DNA from: Sphingomonas sp.
GTDB taxonomy: Bacteria; Pseudomonadota; Alphaproteobacteria; Sphingomonadales; Sphingomonadaceae
Reading direction: 5' to 3'
NCBI GenBank assembly: GCA_030824725.1
Contig: JAPJRE010000199.1
Coordinates: 1 to 7,418 of the forward strand
Length of the DNA: 7,418 bases
The notes under the pieces: model-generated
What the model was told of the DNA's origin: nothing
Seen by the model: only the letters and a program-made list of their open reading frames with translations
Databases searched by the model: none
Made by a program: the position numbers and the translations under genes
Shown here: positions 1 to 7,110 of the stretch, piece after piece
How the letters are laid out: each line of letters begins with the position of its first letter
Numbering within the stretch: position 1 is the first letter of the stretch

Positions 1-93
1 CGGATGAGCGAGGCGCGCAAGACGGAGATCGCCGATGACGCCGCCCGCTTCCTTGACGCGCTGGTCCCCGCCGGGAGCCACTGGAATGGCTGA
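1..93 (+). CDS. C-terminal end of an unidentified upstream gene (possibly cryptochrome/photolyase family)
   Basis: Frame 1 is open from the left edge to a TGA at 91-93, giving about 30 residues with the tail ARFLDALVPAGSHWNG. The stop overlaps the start of the next gene (ATG at 86), which is what a real operon partner would show. An ATG at 4-6 exists, but a 29-residue gene is less likely than the end of a longer one. The pattern of a basic, helical tail ending in ARFLDAL resembles, from memory, the C-terminus of cryptochrome/photolyase-related proteins, which often neighbour DCC and SDR genes. That is a guess from a very short piece. I cannot assign a function from this fragment alone. Confidence 0.5.
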   Translation, partial: RMSEARKTEIADDAARFLDALVPAGSHWNG

Positions 94-457
94 GCCCCTC
101 ACCGTCTGGTATGACGGCGGCTGCCCCTTGTGCACCCGCGAGATCGCGCTGATGCGGCGACTGGACCGGCGCGGGCACCTGCGCTTCGTGGATGTGCGCG
201 ACGACACCAGCAGTTGCCCGCTCGACCGCGGCGATTTGCTCGCGCGCTTCCATGTGAGCGACGCGCAAGGCCGTTTCTACAGCGGCGCGGCTGCATTCGC
301 GGCGATGTGGCGGGCAATCCCGCTCTTGCGCCCGCTGGGATTGCTTGCACTGCTGCCCGGGGCGACATGGGCACTCGAACGGCTCTATCGCGCCTTCCTG
401 CGCGTTCGACCCAGACTCCAGCGCTGGATGCGCGAAAGGGAACGGCATGGCGGATGA
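86..457 (+). CDS. DCC-family (DUF393) thiol-disulfide oxidoreductase-like protein
   Basis: This 123-residue protein carries the family signature near its N-terminus, YDGGCPLC, with cysteines 13 and 16 forming a thioredoxin-like CxxC. FVDV at about residues 35-38 and a Leu/Pro-rich segment at about 79-95 are also usual for the family, and the length is normal. DUF393 proteins are predicted thiol-disulfide redox proteins; their substrates are mostly unknown. I chose the ATG at 86 because GGGAG at 73-77 lies 8 bp upstream and the protein then begins right before the conserved motif. An in-frame ATG at 35 would add 17 unconserved residues inside the upstream gene. The start overlaps the upstream stop, and the end overlaps the next gene by 11 bp, so the three genes are probably co-transcribed. 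The family assignment is firm; the physiological role is not known. Confidence 0.9.
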   Translation: MAEPLTVWYDGGCPLCTREIALMRRLDRRGHLRFVDVRDDTSSCPLDRGDLLARFHVSDAQGRFYSGAAAFAAMWRAIPLLRPLGLLALLPGATWALERLYRAFLRVRPRLQRWMRERERHGG

Positions 458-1778
458 TAGTGGGTATGACGGCCGTTCGCGCGCGGTGCCCAAGGGGCGG
501 CTCGCCCGCTTCGGCGTGATGGGGCGGCTCGCCGGCGGCGTCGCCGGCAACGTCCTCGCCGAGGGCGCCAAGCGCCTCGTCGCAGGCGAGCGACCGCAGC
601 TGCGCGACCTCGTCCTCACGCCCGGCAATGTGGCCCGAGCCACCGAACAGCTGGCGCAATTGCGCGGCGCGGCGATGAAGCTCGGGCAGATGATCTCGCT
701 CGACGCCGGCGACGTGCTGCCCGACGAGCTCACCCAGATCCTCGCCCGCCTGCGCGACCGCGCCCATCACATGCCGCCCGCCCAGCTTCAGCAGGTGCTG
801 GCGAAGCAATGGGGTGCGGACTGGCGCCGCCGCTTCGCGCTGTTCGAGGCGCATCCGATGGCCGCCGCCTCGATCGGCCAGGTCCACCGCGCCCGGCTGC
901 CCGACGGACGCATGGTCGCGATCAAGGTCCAGTATCCCGGCGTGCGCGAGAGCATCGACGCGGATGTCGACAATGTCGCGACGCTGCTGCGCCTTTCCGG
1001 CCTGCTACCCAAGGGCCTGGACGTCGCGCCGCTGCTCGGCGAGGCCAAGCGCCAGCTCCACGACGAGGCCGACTACGTCCGCGAGGCGGCGATGATGACG
1101 CGCTATGCCGACCACCTCGCCGGCGACGGTCGCTATCTGGTGCCGCGCCCGGTGCCCGAGCTCTCGACCGGCAACGTGCTCGCAATGGACTATATCGCCG
1201 CCAAGCCGATCGAGGCACTGGAAGGGGCCGAACAGGCGGAGCGCAACCGCGTCACCACCGCGCTTATCGACCTGGTGCTTCAGGAGCTGTTCCACTTCGC
1301 CTTCATCCAGACCGATCCGAACTTCGCCAATTACCGCTATCAGCCTGAGACCGGGCAGTTGGTGCTGCTGGATTTCGGCGCAGCGATGCCGGTTTCCGAT
1401 GCGATCATAAGTGGATACCAACACCTGCTCGGAGCCGGCCTGAACAGCGACACCGACGCCGTACGGGCGGCAGCGCTCGAGCTAGGCTTTTTCAGTCCGG
1501 CGGCGCTGGAGCGGCATCCGGCGGTGATCGATCGCATGATCGGGCTGATCCTCGAACAGACCGACCGCGCCGAGGACTTCGATTTCGGCGACCGCAGCTT
1601 CCTACAGGCCGTTCGCGGCGAGGGCATGCAGATGGTCGAGGATCGCGCCGTCTGGCACGTGCCGCCTGCCGACACGCTGTTCGTCCAGCGCAAGATCAGC
1701 GGCATGGCCCTGCTCGCCGCCCGGCTGAAGGCGCATGTGCCCTTGCGGAGCCTGGTCGAGGCACGCCTCGCTCAATAG
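447..1778 (+). CDS. ABC1/UbiB-family atypical kinase (COQ8/ADCK3-like, AarF domain)
   Basis: The 443-residue protein has every hallmark of the COQ8/ADCK3-type ABC1 family. These are the KxGQ motif KLGQ (78-81), the Ala-rich loop AAASIGQVH (139-147) replacing the Gly-rich loop, the VAIK lysine 160, the ExD motif at 207-209 (DEADY), the catalytic-loop segment QTDPNFAN (Asp290, Asn295) and the DFG motif at 309-311. COQ8 homologues support ubiquinone biosynthesis, probably as ATPases acting on membrane lipid or the Coq/Ubi complex. I see no C-terminal transmembrane pair of the kind found in enterobacterial UbiB, so this may be a second, non-canonical ABC1 protein and I do not call it ubiB. The ATG at 447 has GAAAGGG at 434-440, 6 bp upstream. 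It overlaps the DCC gene by 11 bp, which suggests coupled translation. Its TAG lies inside the end of the convergent SDR gene. Its role is inferred from the family only. Confidence 0.93.
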   Translation: MADDSGYDGRSRAVPKGRLARFGVMGRLAGGVAGNVLAEGAKRLVAGERPQLRDLVLTPGNVARATEQLAQLRGAAMKLGQMISLDAGDVLPDELTQILARLRDRAHHMPPAQLQQVLAKQWGADWRRRFALFEAHPMAAASIGQVHRARLPDGRMVAIKVQYPGVRESIDADVDNVATLLRLSGLLPKGLDVAPLLGEAKRQLHDEADYVREAAMMTRYADHLAGDGRYLVPRPVPELSTGNVLAMDYIAAKPIEALEGAEQAERNRVTTALIDLVLQELFHFAFIQTDPNFANYRYQPETGQLVLLDFGAAMPVSDAIISGYQHLLGAGLNSDTDAVRAAALELGFFSPAALERHPAVIDRMIGLILEQTDRAEDFDFGDRSFLQAVRGEGMQMVEDRAVWHVPPADTLFVQRKISGMALLAARLKAHVPLRSLVEARLAQ

Positions 1779-2488
1779 GGCAGGCGCGCGCCGTCCCATG
1801 CGAACAATCCGCCCGAATCCTCGGGGGTCAAGCCGTTCAGAACCGACAGGAGGTATCCGGCACTTTGCTCTGGAGATAATAGCTTTTCCGGCGCGACGCC
1901 GCGCTGGAAGGGCGCCGACAAGCCGGTATCCACCGTGCCAGGATGCAATGCGGCGACGACGGCCTGCAGGTGGGTGCGGCGGAGCTCGATGGCGAGGTTC
2001 ACCATCAGCATGTTGAGCGCGGCCTTGGAGGCGCGATAGCTGTGCCACCCGCCCAGCCGATTGTCCGCGATCGAGCCGACCCGGGCGGAGAGCGCCGCGA
2101 AGATCCCCCGCCGGTCGCGCGGCAGCAGCGGCACGAAATGCTTGGCGATCAGCGCGGGCCCGATCGTGTTGATCGCGAACAGCTCCGCCATCGCCGCCCC
2201 GTCGAGCGCCCGCAGCGCCTTTTCCGGTGCGGGGCCCTCCGGGCGGTGCAGCATGCCCGTCGCCACGAAGACCATGTCCACCGCCCCCTCGATCGACGCG
2301 GCGGCCTGCGCCATACTGGCCTCGTCGGCGAGATCGAAGGCGAAGGGGCGCAGCTTCGGGTTGCCGGGAGCCGCCGGCGCGCGGCTGCCCGCATGCACCA
2401 AAGCCACCAACGGGTCCGCGACCAGCTGCGCCACCAGGGCCGCGCCGATCCCCCCCGATGCACCGAACACGACGACTTGCTTGCCCAT
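1772..2488 (-). CDS. SDR-family NAD(P)-dependent oxidoreductase (C-factor/CsgA-like)
   Basis: The 238-residue protein is a classical-size short-chain dehydrogenase. The Rossmann motif GASGGIG lies at 9-15, the structural Asn in AINTIGP at 107, a catalytic Ser in the LSARVGS stretch (134 or 139), and the active-site YRASK at 151-155. The spacing around the serine, the GWHSYRASKAALN stretch, the HPGTVDT at 182-188 and a C-terminal GGLFAWDG are typical of the C-factor/CsgA (sniffer-like) subgroup. The substrate is unknown. I chose the ATG at 2486-2488 because a GAGG (complement of 2495-2498) sits 6 bp upstream and the protein then starts right at the first beta strand. A longer reading from 2536 adds 16 residues without family similarity. 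It converges on the ABC1 kinase with a 7-bp tail overlap and is divergent from the DUF481 gene, so it is probably transcribed alone within this window. Confidence 0.92.
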   Translation of the reverse strand: MGKQVVVFGASGGIGAALVAQLVADPLVALVHAGSRAPAAPGNPKLRPFAFDLADEASMAQAAASIEGAVDMVFVATGMLHRPEGPAPEKALRALDGAAMAELFAINTIGPALIAKHFVPLLPRDRRGIFAALSARVGSIADNRLGGWHSYRASKAALNMLMVNLAIELRRTHLQAVVAALHPGTVDTGLSAPFQRGVAPEKLLSPEQSAGYLLSVLNGLTPEDSGGLFAWDGARLPY

Positions 2489-2630
2489 GCCAGACCTCAC
2501 CGCAAAGCATTTCGCCGCTGCAGCGCGCGCCCGCAACCTGTCCGCCGGGCCGCGGGTGAGGCCGTGCGTTGTGCAGATGCGATAGCCTGCCCTTTTTGCG
2601 CCCTGAAACTAGGGTTAGGACAGGCATATC
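2489..2630. other. Divergent intergenic region between the SDR and DUF481 genes
   Basis: This 142-bp gap is the largest gene-free stretch in the window and must hold the start signals of two divergent genes. What can be seen directly are the ribosome binding sites: GAGG for the SDR on the minus strand (2495-2498) and AGGA at 2617-2620 for the DUF481 gene. I looked for sigma-70-like -35/-10 pairs and for the alphaproteobacterial EcfG pattern (GGAAC, then CGTT) and found no convincing match. The stretch at 2592-2620 is locally less GC-rich, with a run of five T at 2593-2597, and is the most likely promoter area for the DUF481 gene. That is inference only. Confidence 0.5.
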
Positions 2631-3518
2631 ATGCGTGCCCTTCTCCTTGCCTTTCCGCTCTTGCTCGCGAACGCCGAGGATCCACCGATCCCGCCGACGA
2701 TCAAGGCGATGCTCGACGCGGCGATGAGCTCGGGCAACGAGGCCGATGTCGCCGTCATCGTCAAATATGCCAAGACCGCCGATCCGGCGAGCGCGCCGCT
2801 GGTCGCCAGGATCGCCGGCGAGTGGCGCTCGAAGCGTCGCGAAGTCGCCCAGCAGGCGCTGCGCGAGGCACGGTTCCTGCAGCTCGTGAAGGGGCATGTC
2901 GAACTCGGCGGCTATGTGCAGACCGGCAATTCGGAGAATGTCGGCGTCACCGCCGCCGCCGAGGTGAAGCGCGAAGGCATCGAGTGGCGCCACAAGGTGC
3001 GCGTCCAGGCCGATTATCAGCAGAGCCTCGGCGTCACCACCCGCGAACGCTATCTCGCCGCCTACGAGCCCAACTGGAAGTTCGACAGCCGGGCCTATAT
3101 GTACGGCGCGGCGCAATATGAAAGCGATCGCTTCTCGGGCTTCGGCGACCGCGTCTCGCTCTCGGCCGGTGCCGGCTACAGCGCGATCAAGAGTTCGGCG
3201 ATCAAGCTCGATCTCGAGCTTGGCCCGGCCTATCGCTACACGCGCTTCATCGGCGCCCCGACCGAGAACAACATCGCCGCGCGCGGCTCGCTCGACTTCG
3301 CCTGGAAGCTGTCGCGTGGCATGTCGATCACCCAGCAGGCCTCGGCCTATGTCGAGAAGGACAACAGCACCGTCGCGACCAAGTCGGCGTTGCTGGCCAA
3401 GTTGATCGGGCCGCTTTCGGCGCAGTTCAGCTATACGGTGCAGTATGAAAGCGCGCCGCCGCTCGGCCGCCTGACCACCGATACCACCAGCCGCGCGGCA
3501 CTCGTCGTCGATTTCTGA
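2631..3518 (+). CDS. DUF481-family outer-membrane beta-barrel protein
   Basis: The 295-residue protein starts with a signal peptide: Arg2, a Leu/Ala-rich core at 3-13, and a likely cleavage after ANA at 13-15. A mostly helical, charged region follows (about 20-88). The rest shows alternating hydrophobic/polar beta strands rich in Tyr, Ser and Gly. The DUF481 opening signature GGYVQTGNSENVGV lies at 93-106. The chain ends in VVDF with a C-terminal Phe, the usual sorting signal for beta barrels inserted by BAM. DUF481 proteins, such as the 'salt-induced outer membrane protein' YdiY group, have no firm molecular function. The ATG at 2631 has AGGA at 2617-2620. The gene precedes the M20/astA/astB block on the same strand with a 54-bp gap. 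Nothing in the sequence ties it to arginine metabolism. Confidence 0.9.
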   Translation: MRALLLAFPLLLANAEDPPIPPTIKAMLDAAMSSGNEADVAVIVKYAKTADPASAPLVARIAGEWRSKRREVAQQALREARFLQLVKGHVELGGYVQTGNSENVGVTAAAEVKREGIEWRHKVRVQADYQQSLGVTTRERYLAAYEPNWKFDSRAYMYGAAQYESDRFSGFGDRVSLSAGAGYSAIKSSAIKLDLELGPAYRYTRFIGAPTENNIAARGSLDFAWKLSRGMSITQQASAYVEKDNSTVATKSALLAKLIGPLSAQFSYTVQYESAPPLGRLTTDTTSRAALVVDF

Positions 3519-3572
3519 TCGGGGCGCCGCCGGGGGTGTTCAACCGCCCCGGTTCCGCGCTACCACGCCGGC

Positions 3573-4779
3573 ATGACAATGCTATCCGCGATCGAACGGA
3601 CGGCGATCGAGCGCGCGCAAGCTGCGCCGATGCTGGAGAGGACCTTGGAGTGGGCGGCGATCAACAGCGGCACCCGCAACCTGGCGGGGCTGTCCGCCAT
3701 GGCGGCGGCGCTGGCGGATGCCTTTTCGGTGCTGCCGGGTACGCTGGAGCTCGTCGAGCCGGAAGTGGTGGAAACGGTGACGCCGGGCGGTGTTGTCGAG
3801 CCGCTTGCCCATGGCCGACACCTGCTGCTCACGGTGCGGCCCGAGGCACCGGTACAGCTGCTGCTCACCGGCCATATGGACACGGTATTTGCCGCCGACC
3901 ATCCCTTTCAGCAAGCGCGCTGGCTGGACGACGGCCGCCTCAATGCGCCCGGCGCCGCCGACATGAAGGGTGGCCTCTCGCTGATGCTCGCCGCCCTCGA
4001 AGCGGCCGAGGCGAGCCCGCTGGCCGCGCGCTTCGGCTATACCGTGCTGATCAATTCGGACGAGGAGACGGGATCGCTATCCTCGCGCGCGCTGATCGCC
4101 AACGTCGCTCGGGGCAAGACGGCCGCGCTCACCTATGAGCCTGCGCTGCCCGACGGCACCCTTGCCGGCGCGCGGGGCGGGACCGGCAACTTCTCGCTGG
4201 TAGTGCATGGCCGCAGCGCCCATGCCGGCCGCAACCCCGAGGAGGGCCGCAACGCGCTCGTCGCCGCGGCGGCGCTGGCGGTGCTGCTGGCGGACGCCAA
4301 AGCGCCCGGGCTGTCGGTGAACCCGGCGCGAATCGACGGCGGCGGCCCCAACAATGTCGTGCCCGACCTCGCCATCCTGCGGGTGAACTTCCGCCCCGGC
4401 GATGCCGCCGCGACCGCGCGCGCAGGCCGCGCTCGATGCCGCGATCGCGCAGGTTTCGGCCGCGCACGAGGTCCGCATCGAACTGCACGGCAGTTTCAAC
4501 CGTCCGCCCAAGCCGATCGACCCGGCCGCCGCGCGCCTGTTCGACCTCGTCCGCGATGCCGGCGCCGATCTCGGCATCCCGATCGCCTGGAAGGCGACCG
4601 GCGGCGTGTGCGACGGCAACAACATCGCCGCCTGCGGGGTGCCCGTGGTCGACACCATGGGCGCGCGCGGCGGCGCCATTCATTCGATGGAGGAATTTCT
4701 GATCCCCGAAAGCCTGCCCGAGCGCGCCGCGCTTTCGGTGCTCACGATCCTGCGCCTGATTGAGCGAGGGCGCCCATGA
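3573..4779 (+). pseudogene. M20-family zinc hydrolase (carboxypeptidase G2-like), broken by a frameshift
   Basis: Two reading frames together encode one M20 metallohydrolase of about 400 residues, normal for the family. Frame A (from ATG 3573) covers about residues 1-283. It contains the metal ligand motif GHMDTV (His101, Asp103), GAADMKGG (bridging Asp130), SDEETGS (catalytic Glu164, ligand Glu165), YEP (Glu189) and the lid-domain SAHAG (His217). Frame B (about 4423-4779) supplies the rest, including VCDGNN and GGAIHSMEEF with the last zinc-ligand His. Read straight through, frame A runs into about 110 Arg-rich nonsense residues and stops at 4761-4763, losing that ligand. Pattern and order match the glutamate-carboxypeptidase group, which releases glutamate from N-acyl-glutamates; ArgE and DapE are cousins. 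The stop of frame B overlaps the astA start (ATGA). No good ribosome site is seen before 3573; ATG 3579 is an alternative. Either a true pseudogene or a sequencing error. Confidence 0.88.
4415..4423 (+). other. Frameshift site in a CG-dinucleotide run
   Basis: The bases here read CGCGCGCGC. Coding similarity to M20 hydrolases leaves frame A after the NFRPGDAAATAR stretch and resumes in frame B with QAALDAAIAQV. Moving from frame A to frame B needs either one base removed or one CG unit (2 bases) added. Adding one CG unit restores a smooth reading of DAAATARAQAALDAA. Slippage in the dinucleotide run, in the cell or during sequencing, explains this simply. Confidence 0.75.
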
Positions 4780-5792
4780 GCAGCTTCCGCATCCGCGCCG
4801 CACGCGACGAGGATCTTCAGCATCTGTACGAGATGGCAAAGCTAACCGGCGGCGGTTTCACGAATTTGCCGCCGGACAAGCCCGCCCTTCGCGCCAAGCT
4901 CGATCGCAGCCATGCCGCCTTCGCGCGCGGCGAGGACGCAGAGGTCGCCGACGATCTGTTCGTGCTGATCCTTGAGAATGTCGAGACCGGCGACGTGCGC
5001 GGGACCTGCCAGATCTTCACCCGCGTCGGCGACAAATGGCCCTTCTACAGCTATCGGATCGGCACGGTGACCAAGCACAGCCAGGAACTGAAGCGCACGT
5101 TCCGCGCCGAAATCCTGAGCCTTGTAAACGATCTCGAGGGTTGTAGCGAAGTCGGCGGCCTGTTCCTACATCCGGGGGAACGCGCCGGCGGCCTCGGCCT
5201 GCTGCTGGCACGCAGCCGCTACCTGTTCATCGCCCAGCACCGCGCCCGCTTCGCCGATCGCATCCTCGCCGAACTTCGCGGCGTGATCGACGAAGCCGGC
5301 GGCTCCCCCTTCTGGGACGGCGTGGCCGGCCGCTTCTTCGGGATGAATTTCCAGCAGGCGGACGAGTTCAACGCCACCAATGGCAACCAGTTCATCGCCG
5401 ATCTGATGCCCAAGCACCCGGTCTATACCGCGATGCTGTCGGACACCGCACGATCGGTGATCGGCCTGCCCCACCCGTCCGGCCGAGCCGCGATGCGAAT
5501 GCTCGAAAATGAAGGTTTTGCATTCGAAAGCTATATCGACATCTTCGATGGCGGCCCGACCATGACGGCGCGTACCGACCAGGTGAAGACCGTGCGCGAC
5601 GCGCAGCGCGCGACCGTCGCCGCGATCGCGCCGGGCGGCGAGCCTGCGCTGGTCGCCACGGGCAATCTTTCCGGCTTCGTCTCGGCACTGGCGCAGATCG
5701 GCGTCGCCGAGAACGGCGTCACCGTCGATCCCGTCGCGGCCGAAGCGCTGGGCCTTGCGGTCGGGGACGATGTCCTCTGGGTGTCGCGCTGA
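4776..5792 (+). CDS. astA: Arginine N-succinyltransferase (AST pathway, step 1)
   Basis: AstA transfers the succinyl group of succinyl-CoA to the alpha-amino group of L-arginine, giving N2-succinylarginine, in the cytoplasm. The 338 residues match the usual family length (about 340). The conserved blocks are all present in order: GGGFTNLP (25-32), EVGGLFLHPGERAGGLG (125-141, the GNAT-like acyl-CoA binding region), FWDGVAGRFFGMNF (179-192), FIADLMPKHPVY (206-217) and YIDIFDGGPT (253-262). The start ATG at 4776 overlaps the M20 stop as ATGA and has GAGGG at 4766-4770, 5 bp upstream. The stop overlaps the astB start (TGATG). This argues for a coupled M20-astA-astB operon. Only one AstA-type subunit gene is present here, unlike the paired aruF/aruG of pseudomonads. 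Confidence 0.96.
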   Translation: MSSFRIRAARDEDLQHLYEMAKLTGGGFTNLPPDKPALRAKLDRSHAAFARGEDAEVADDLFVLILENVETGDVRGTCQIFTRVGDKWPFYSYRIGTVTKHSQELKRTFRAEILSLVNDLEGCSEVGGLFLHPGERAGGLGLLLARSRYLFIAQHRARFADRILAELRGVIDEAGGSPFWDGVAGRFFGMNFQQADEFNATNGNQFIADLMPKHPVYTAMLSDTARSVIGLPHPSGRAAMRMLENEGFAFESYIDIFDGGPTMTARTDQVKTVRDAQRATVAAIAPGGEPALVATGNLSGFVSALAQIGVAENGVTVDPVAAEALGLAVGDDVLWVSR

Positions 5793-7051
5793 TGCTGGTG
5801 GAGGTCAACTTCGACGGCATCATCGGCCCCAGCCACAATTATGCCGGGCTGAGCCCCGGCAACCTCGCCGCGACGCGCAATCGCGGCGCGGTGTCGCATC
5901 CTCGTGCCGCCGCGCTGCAAGGCCTTGCCAAGATGCGGGGCAACATCGCGCTGGGCCTGCACCAGGGCATCCTGCTCCCGCACGCCCGGCCGAACCATCG
6001 CTGGCTCGGCGCGCTGGGGCTCCGCTACGAACAGGCGCCGCCGCACAGCCAGGCACAGGCGCTGTCCGCCTCGCCGATGTGGGCGGCCAACGCCGCCACC
6101 GTCTCCCCCGCCCCCGATACGGCGGATGGGCGCTGCCACCTTACCGTCGCCAATCTGATGACGATGCCGCATCGCAGCCACGAATGGCCGGAAACGCTGG
6201 CGCAGCTGCGGCTCGCCTTCGCCGATCCGGCCTTTGCCGTGCACGGCCCCGTGCCCGCACCGTTCGGCGACGAGGGCGCCGCCAACCATATGCGGCTGGC
6301 GGCGTCGCACGATGCACCGGGCGTCGAGGTCTTCGTGTACGGCATCGCGGGGGGGCCCTTCCCCGCCCGCCAGCATCCCGATGCCAGCGCTGCGGTCGCG
6401 CGGGGCCATCTGCTCGACCCCGATCGCACCTTGTTCGTCCAGCAGTCCGAGGAAGCGATCGCAGCCGGCGCCTTCCACAATGACGTGGTGGCGGTGGCGA
6501 ACGGCCGGGTGCTGTTCGCGCACCAACAGGCCTTTGCCGACCGCGACGGCTTCTACGCCCGCTTGCGTGCGGCGATGCCCGAGGTCGAGATCGTCGAAGT
6601 GCCCGCCGACCAGGTGAGCCTCGCCGATGCGATCGCCTCCTATCTGTTCAACGCCCAGCTGGTCACGCTGCCGGGCGGGGAGACCGCGCTGATCGTGCCC
6701 GGCGAGGCACGGGATACGCCCGCGGTATGGCACTGGCTCCAGGCGCATGTCGCGGGCAACGGCCCGATCCGACGAGTGCAAGTGGTCGATGTACGCGAAT
6801 CGATGGCGAACGGCGGCGGCCCCGCCTGCCTGCGACTGCGCGTGGTGGCGGATCCCGCGACGATCGACCCGCGCTTCCTGGTCGACGAAGCCAAGCTGGC
6901 GCGCATCGCGGCGGTGGTGGAGGCGCACTGGCCCGAGGCGATCGATCCGCAGACGATTGCCGATCCGGCGCTGGTCGCCCGCATCGCCGGCGCGCGCGCG
7001 GCGCTGCTCGAGACGCTCGACCTTGTCGGGTTACTTGACAATTTACCATGA
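5792..7051 (+). CDS. astB: N-succinylarginine dihydrolase (AST pathway, step 2)
   Basis: AstB hydrolyses N2-succinylarginine to N2-succinylornithine, two ammonia and CO2. It belongs to the amidinotransferase/pentein fold superfamily. The protein has 419 residues, slightly shorter than the E. coli enzyme (about 447). The catalytic residues can be placed by motif: Glu161 in FGDEGAANH, His229 in AFHNDVVAV and the nucleophile Cys346 in GGGPACLRLRV. Substrate-binding blocks include VNFDGIIGPSHNYAGLSPGN at the N-terminus and MWAANAATVSP (Asn100). The ATG at 5792 overlaps the astA TGA by one base. No strong Shine-Dalgarno is seen, so initiation probably depends on coupling to astA translation. No member of astC, astD or astE follows within the window. 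Confidence 0.96.
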   Translation: MLVEVNFDGIIGPSHNYAGLSPGNLAATRNRGAVSHPRAAALQGLAKMRGNIALGLHQGILLPHARPNHRWLGALGLRYEQAPPHSQAQALSASPMWAANAATVSPAPDTADGRCHLTVANLMTMPHRSHEWPETLAQLRLAFADPAFAVHGPVPAPFGDEGAANHMRLAASHDAPGVEVFVYGIAGGPFPARQHPDASAAVARGHLLDPDRTLFVQQSEEAIAAGAFHNDVVAVANGRVLFAHQQAFADRDGFYARLRAAMPEVEIVEVPADQVSLADAIASYLFNAQLVTLPGGETALIVPGEARDTPAVWHWLQAHVAGNGPIRRVQVVDVRESMANGGGPACLRLRVVADPATIDPRFLVDEAKLARIAAVVEAHWPEAIDPQTIADPALVARIAGARAALLETLDLVGLLDNLP

Positions 7052-7110
7052 GCGGGGGCTGACGAAGCCGGGTTTTCCGCCGATGGCATGCGGCTTGCTT
7101 CGCACCGGCC

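Noticed and set aside
1602..3116. A 504-codon open frame on the minus strand
   Set aside because: It covers the real SDR in another frame and runs antisense to the ABC1 and DUF481 genes. Its translation is low-complexity and Arg/Gly/Ala-rich with no family motif, as expected of a shadow in GC-rich DNA.
3530..3552. Inverted repeat CCGGGG/CCCCGG after the DUF481 gene
   Set aside because: The stem is only 6 bp with a 11-nt loop and no T tract follows, so it is not a convincing terminator.
4415..4423. Programmed ribosomal frameshift in the M20 gene
   Set aside because: The shift needed is +1 (or -2), and the site lacks a known slippery sequence such as the prfB-type CTTTGA or an A-rich heptamer. 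No upstream Shine-Dalgarno-like stimulator stands out. Slippage mutation or sequencing error is simpler.
5531..6928. A 465-codon open frame on the minus strand opposite astA/astB
   Set aside because: It is antisense to two strongly conserved enzymes, and its product is His/Arg/Gly-rich without recognisable motifs. GC-rich codon bias leaves such frames open by chance.
7035..7040. Perfect TTGACA -35-like box at the end of astB, possible promoter for the small membrane protein
   Set aside because: No acceptable -10 element is found 16-19 bp downstream (GGCTGACGA region), and the box lies within coding sequence. It is probably chance.
7023..7041. TTGTC-N9-GACAA inverted repeat
   Set aside because: The half-sites are only 5 bp, they overlap the last astB codons, and no known operator pattern matches with confidence.
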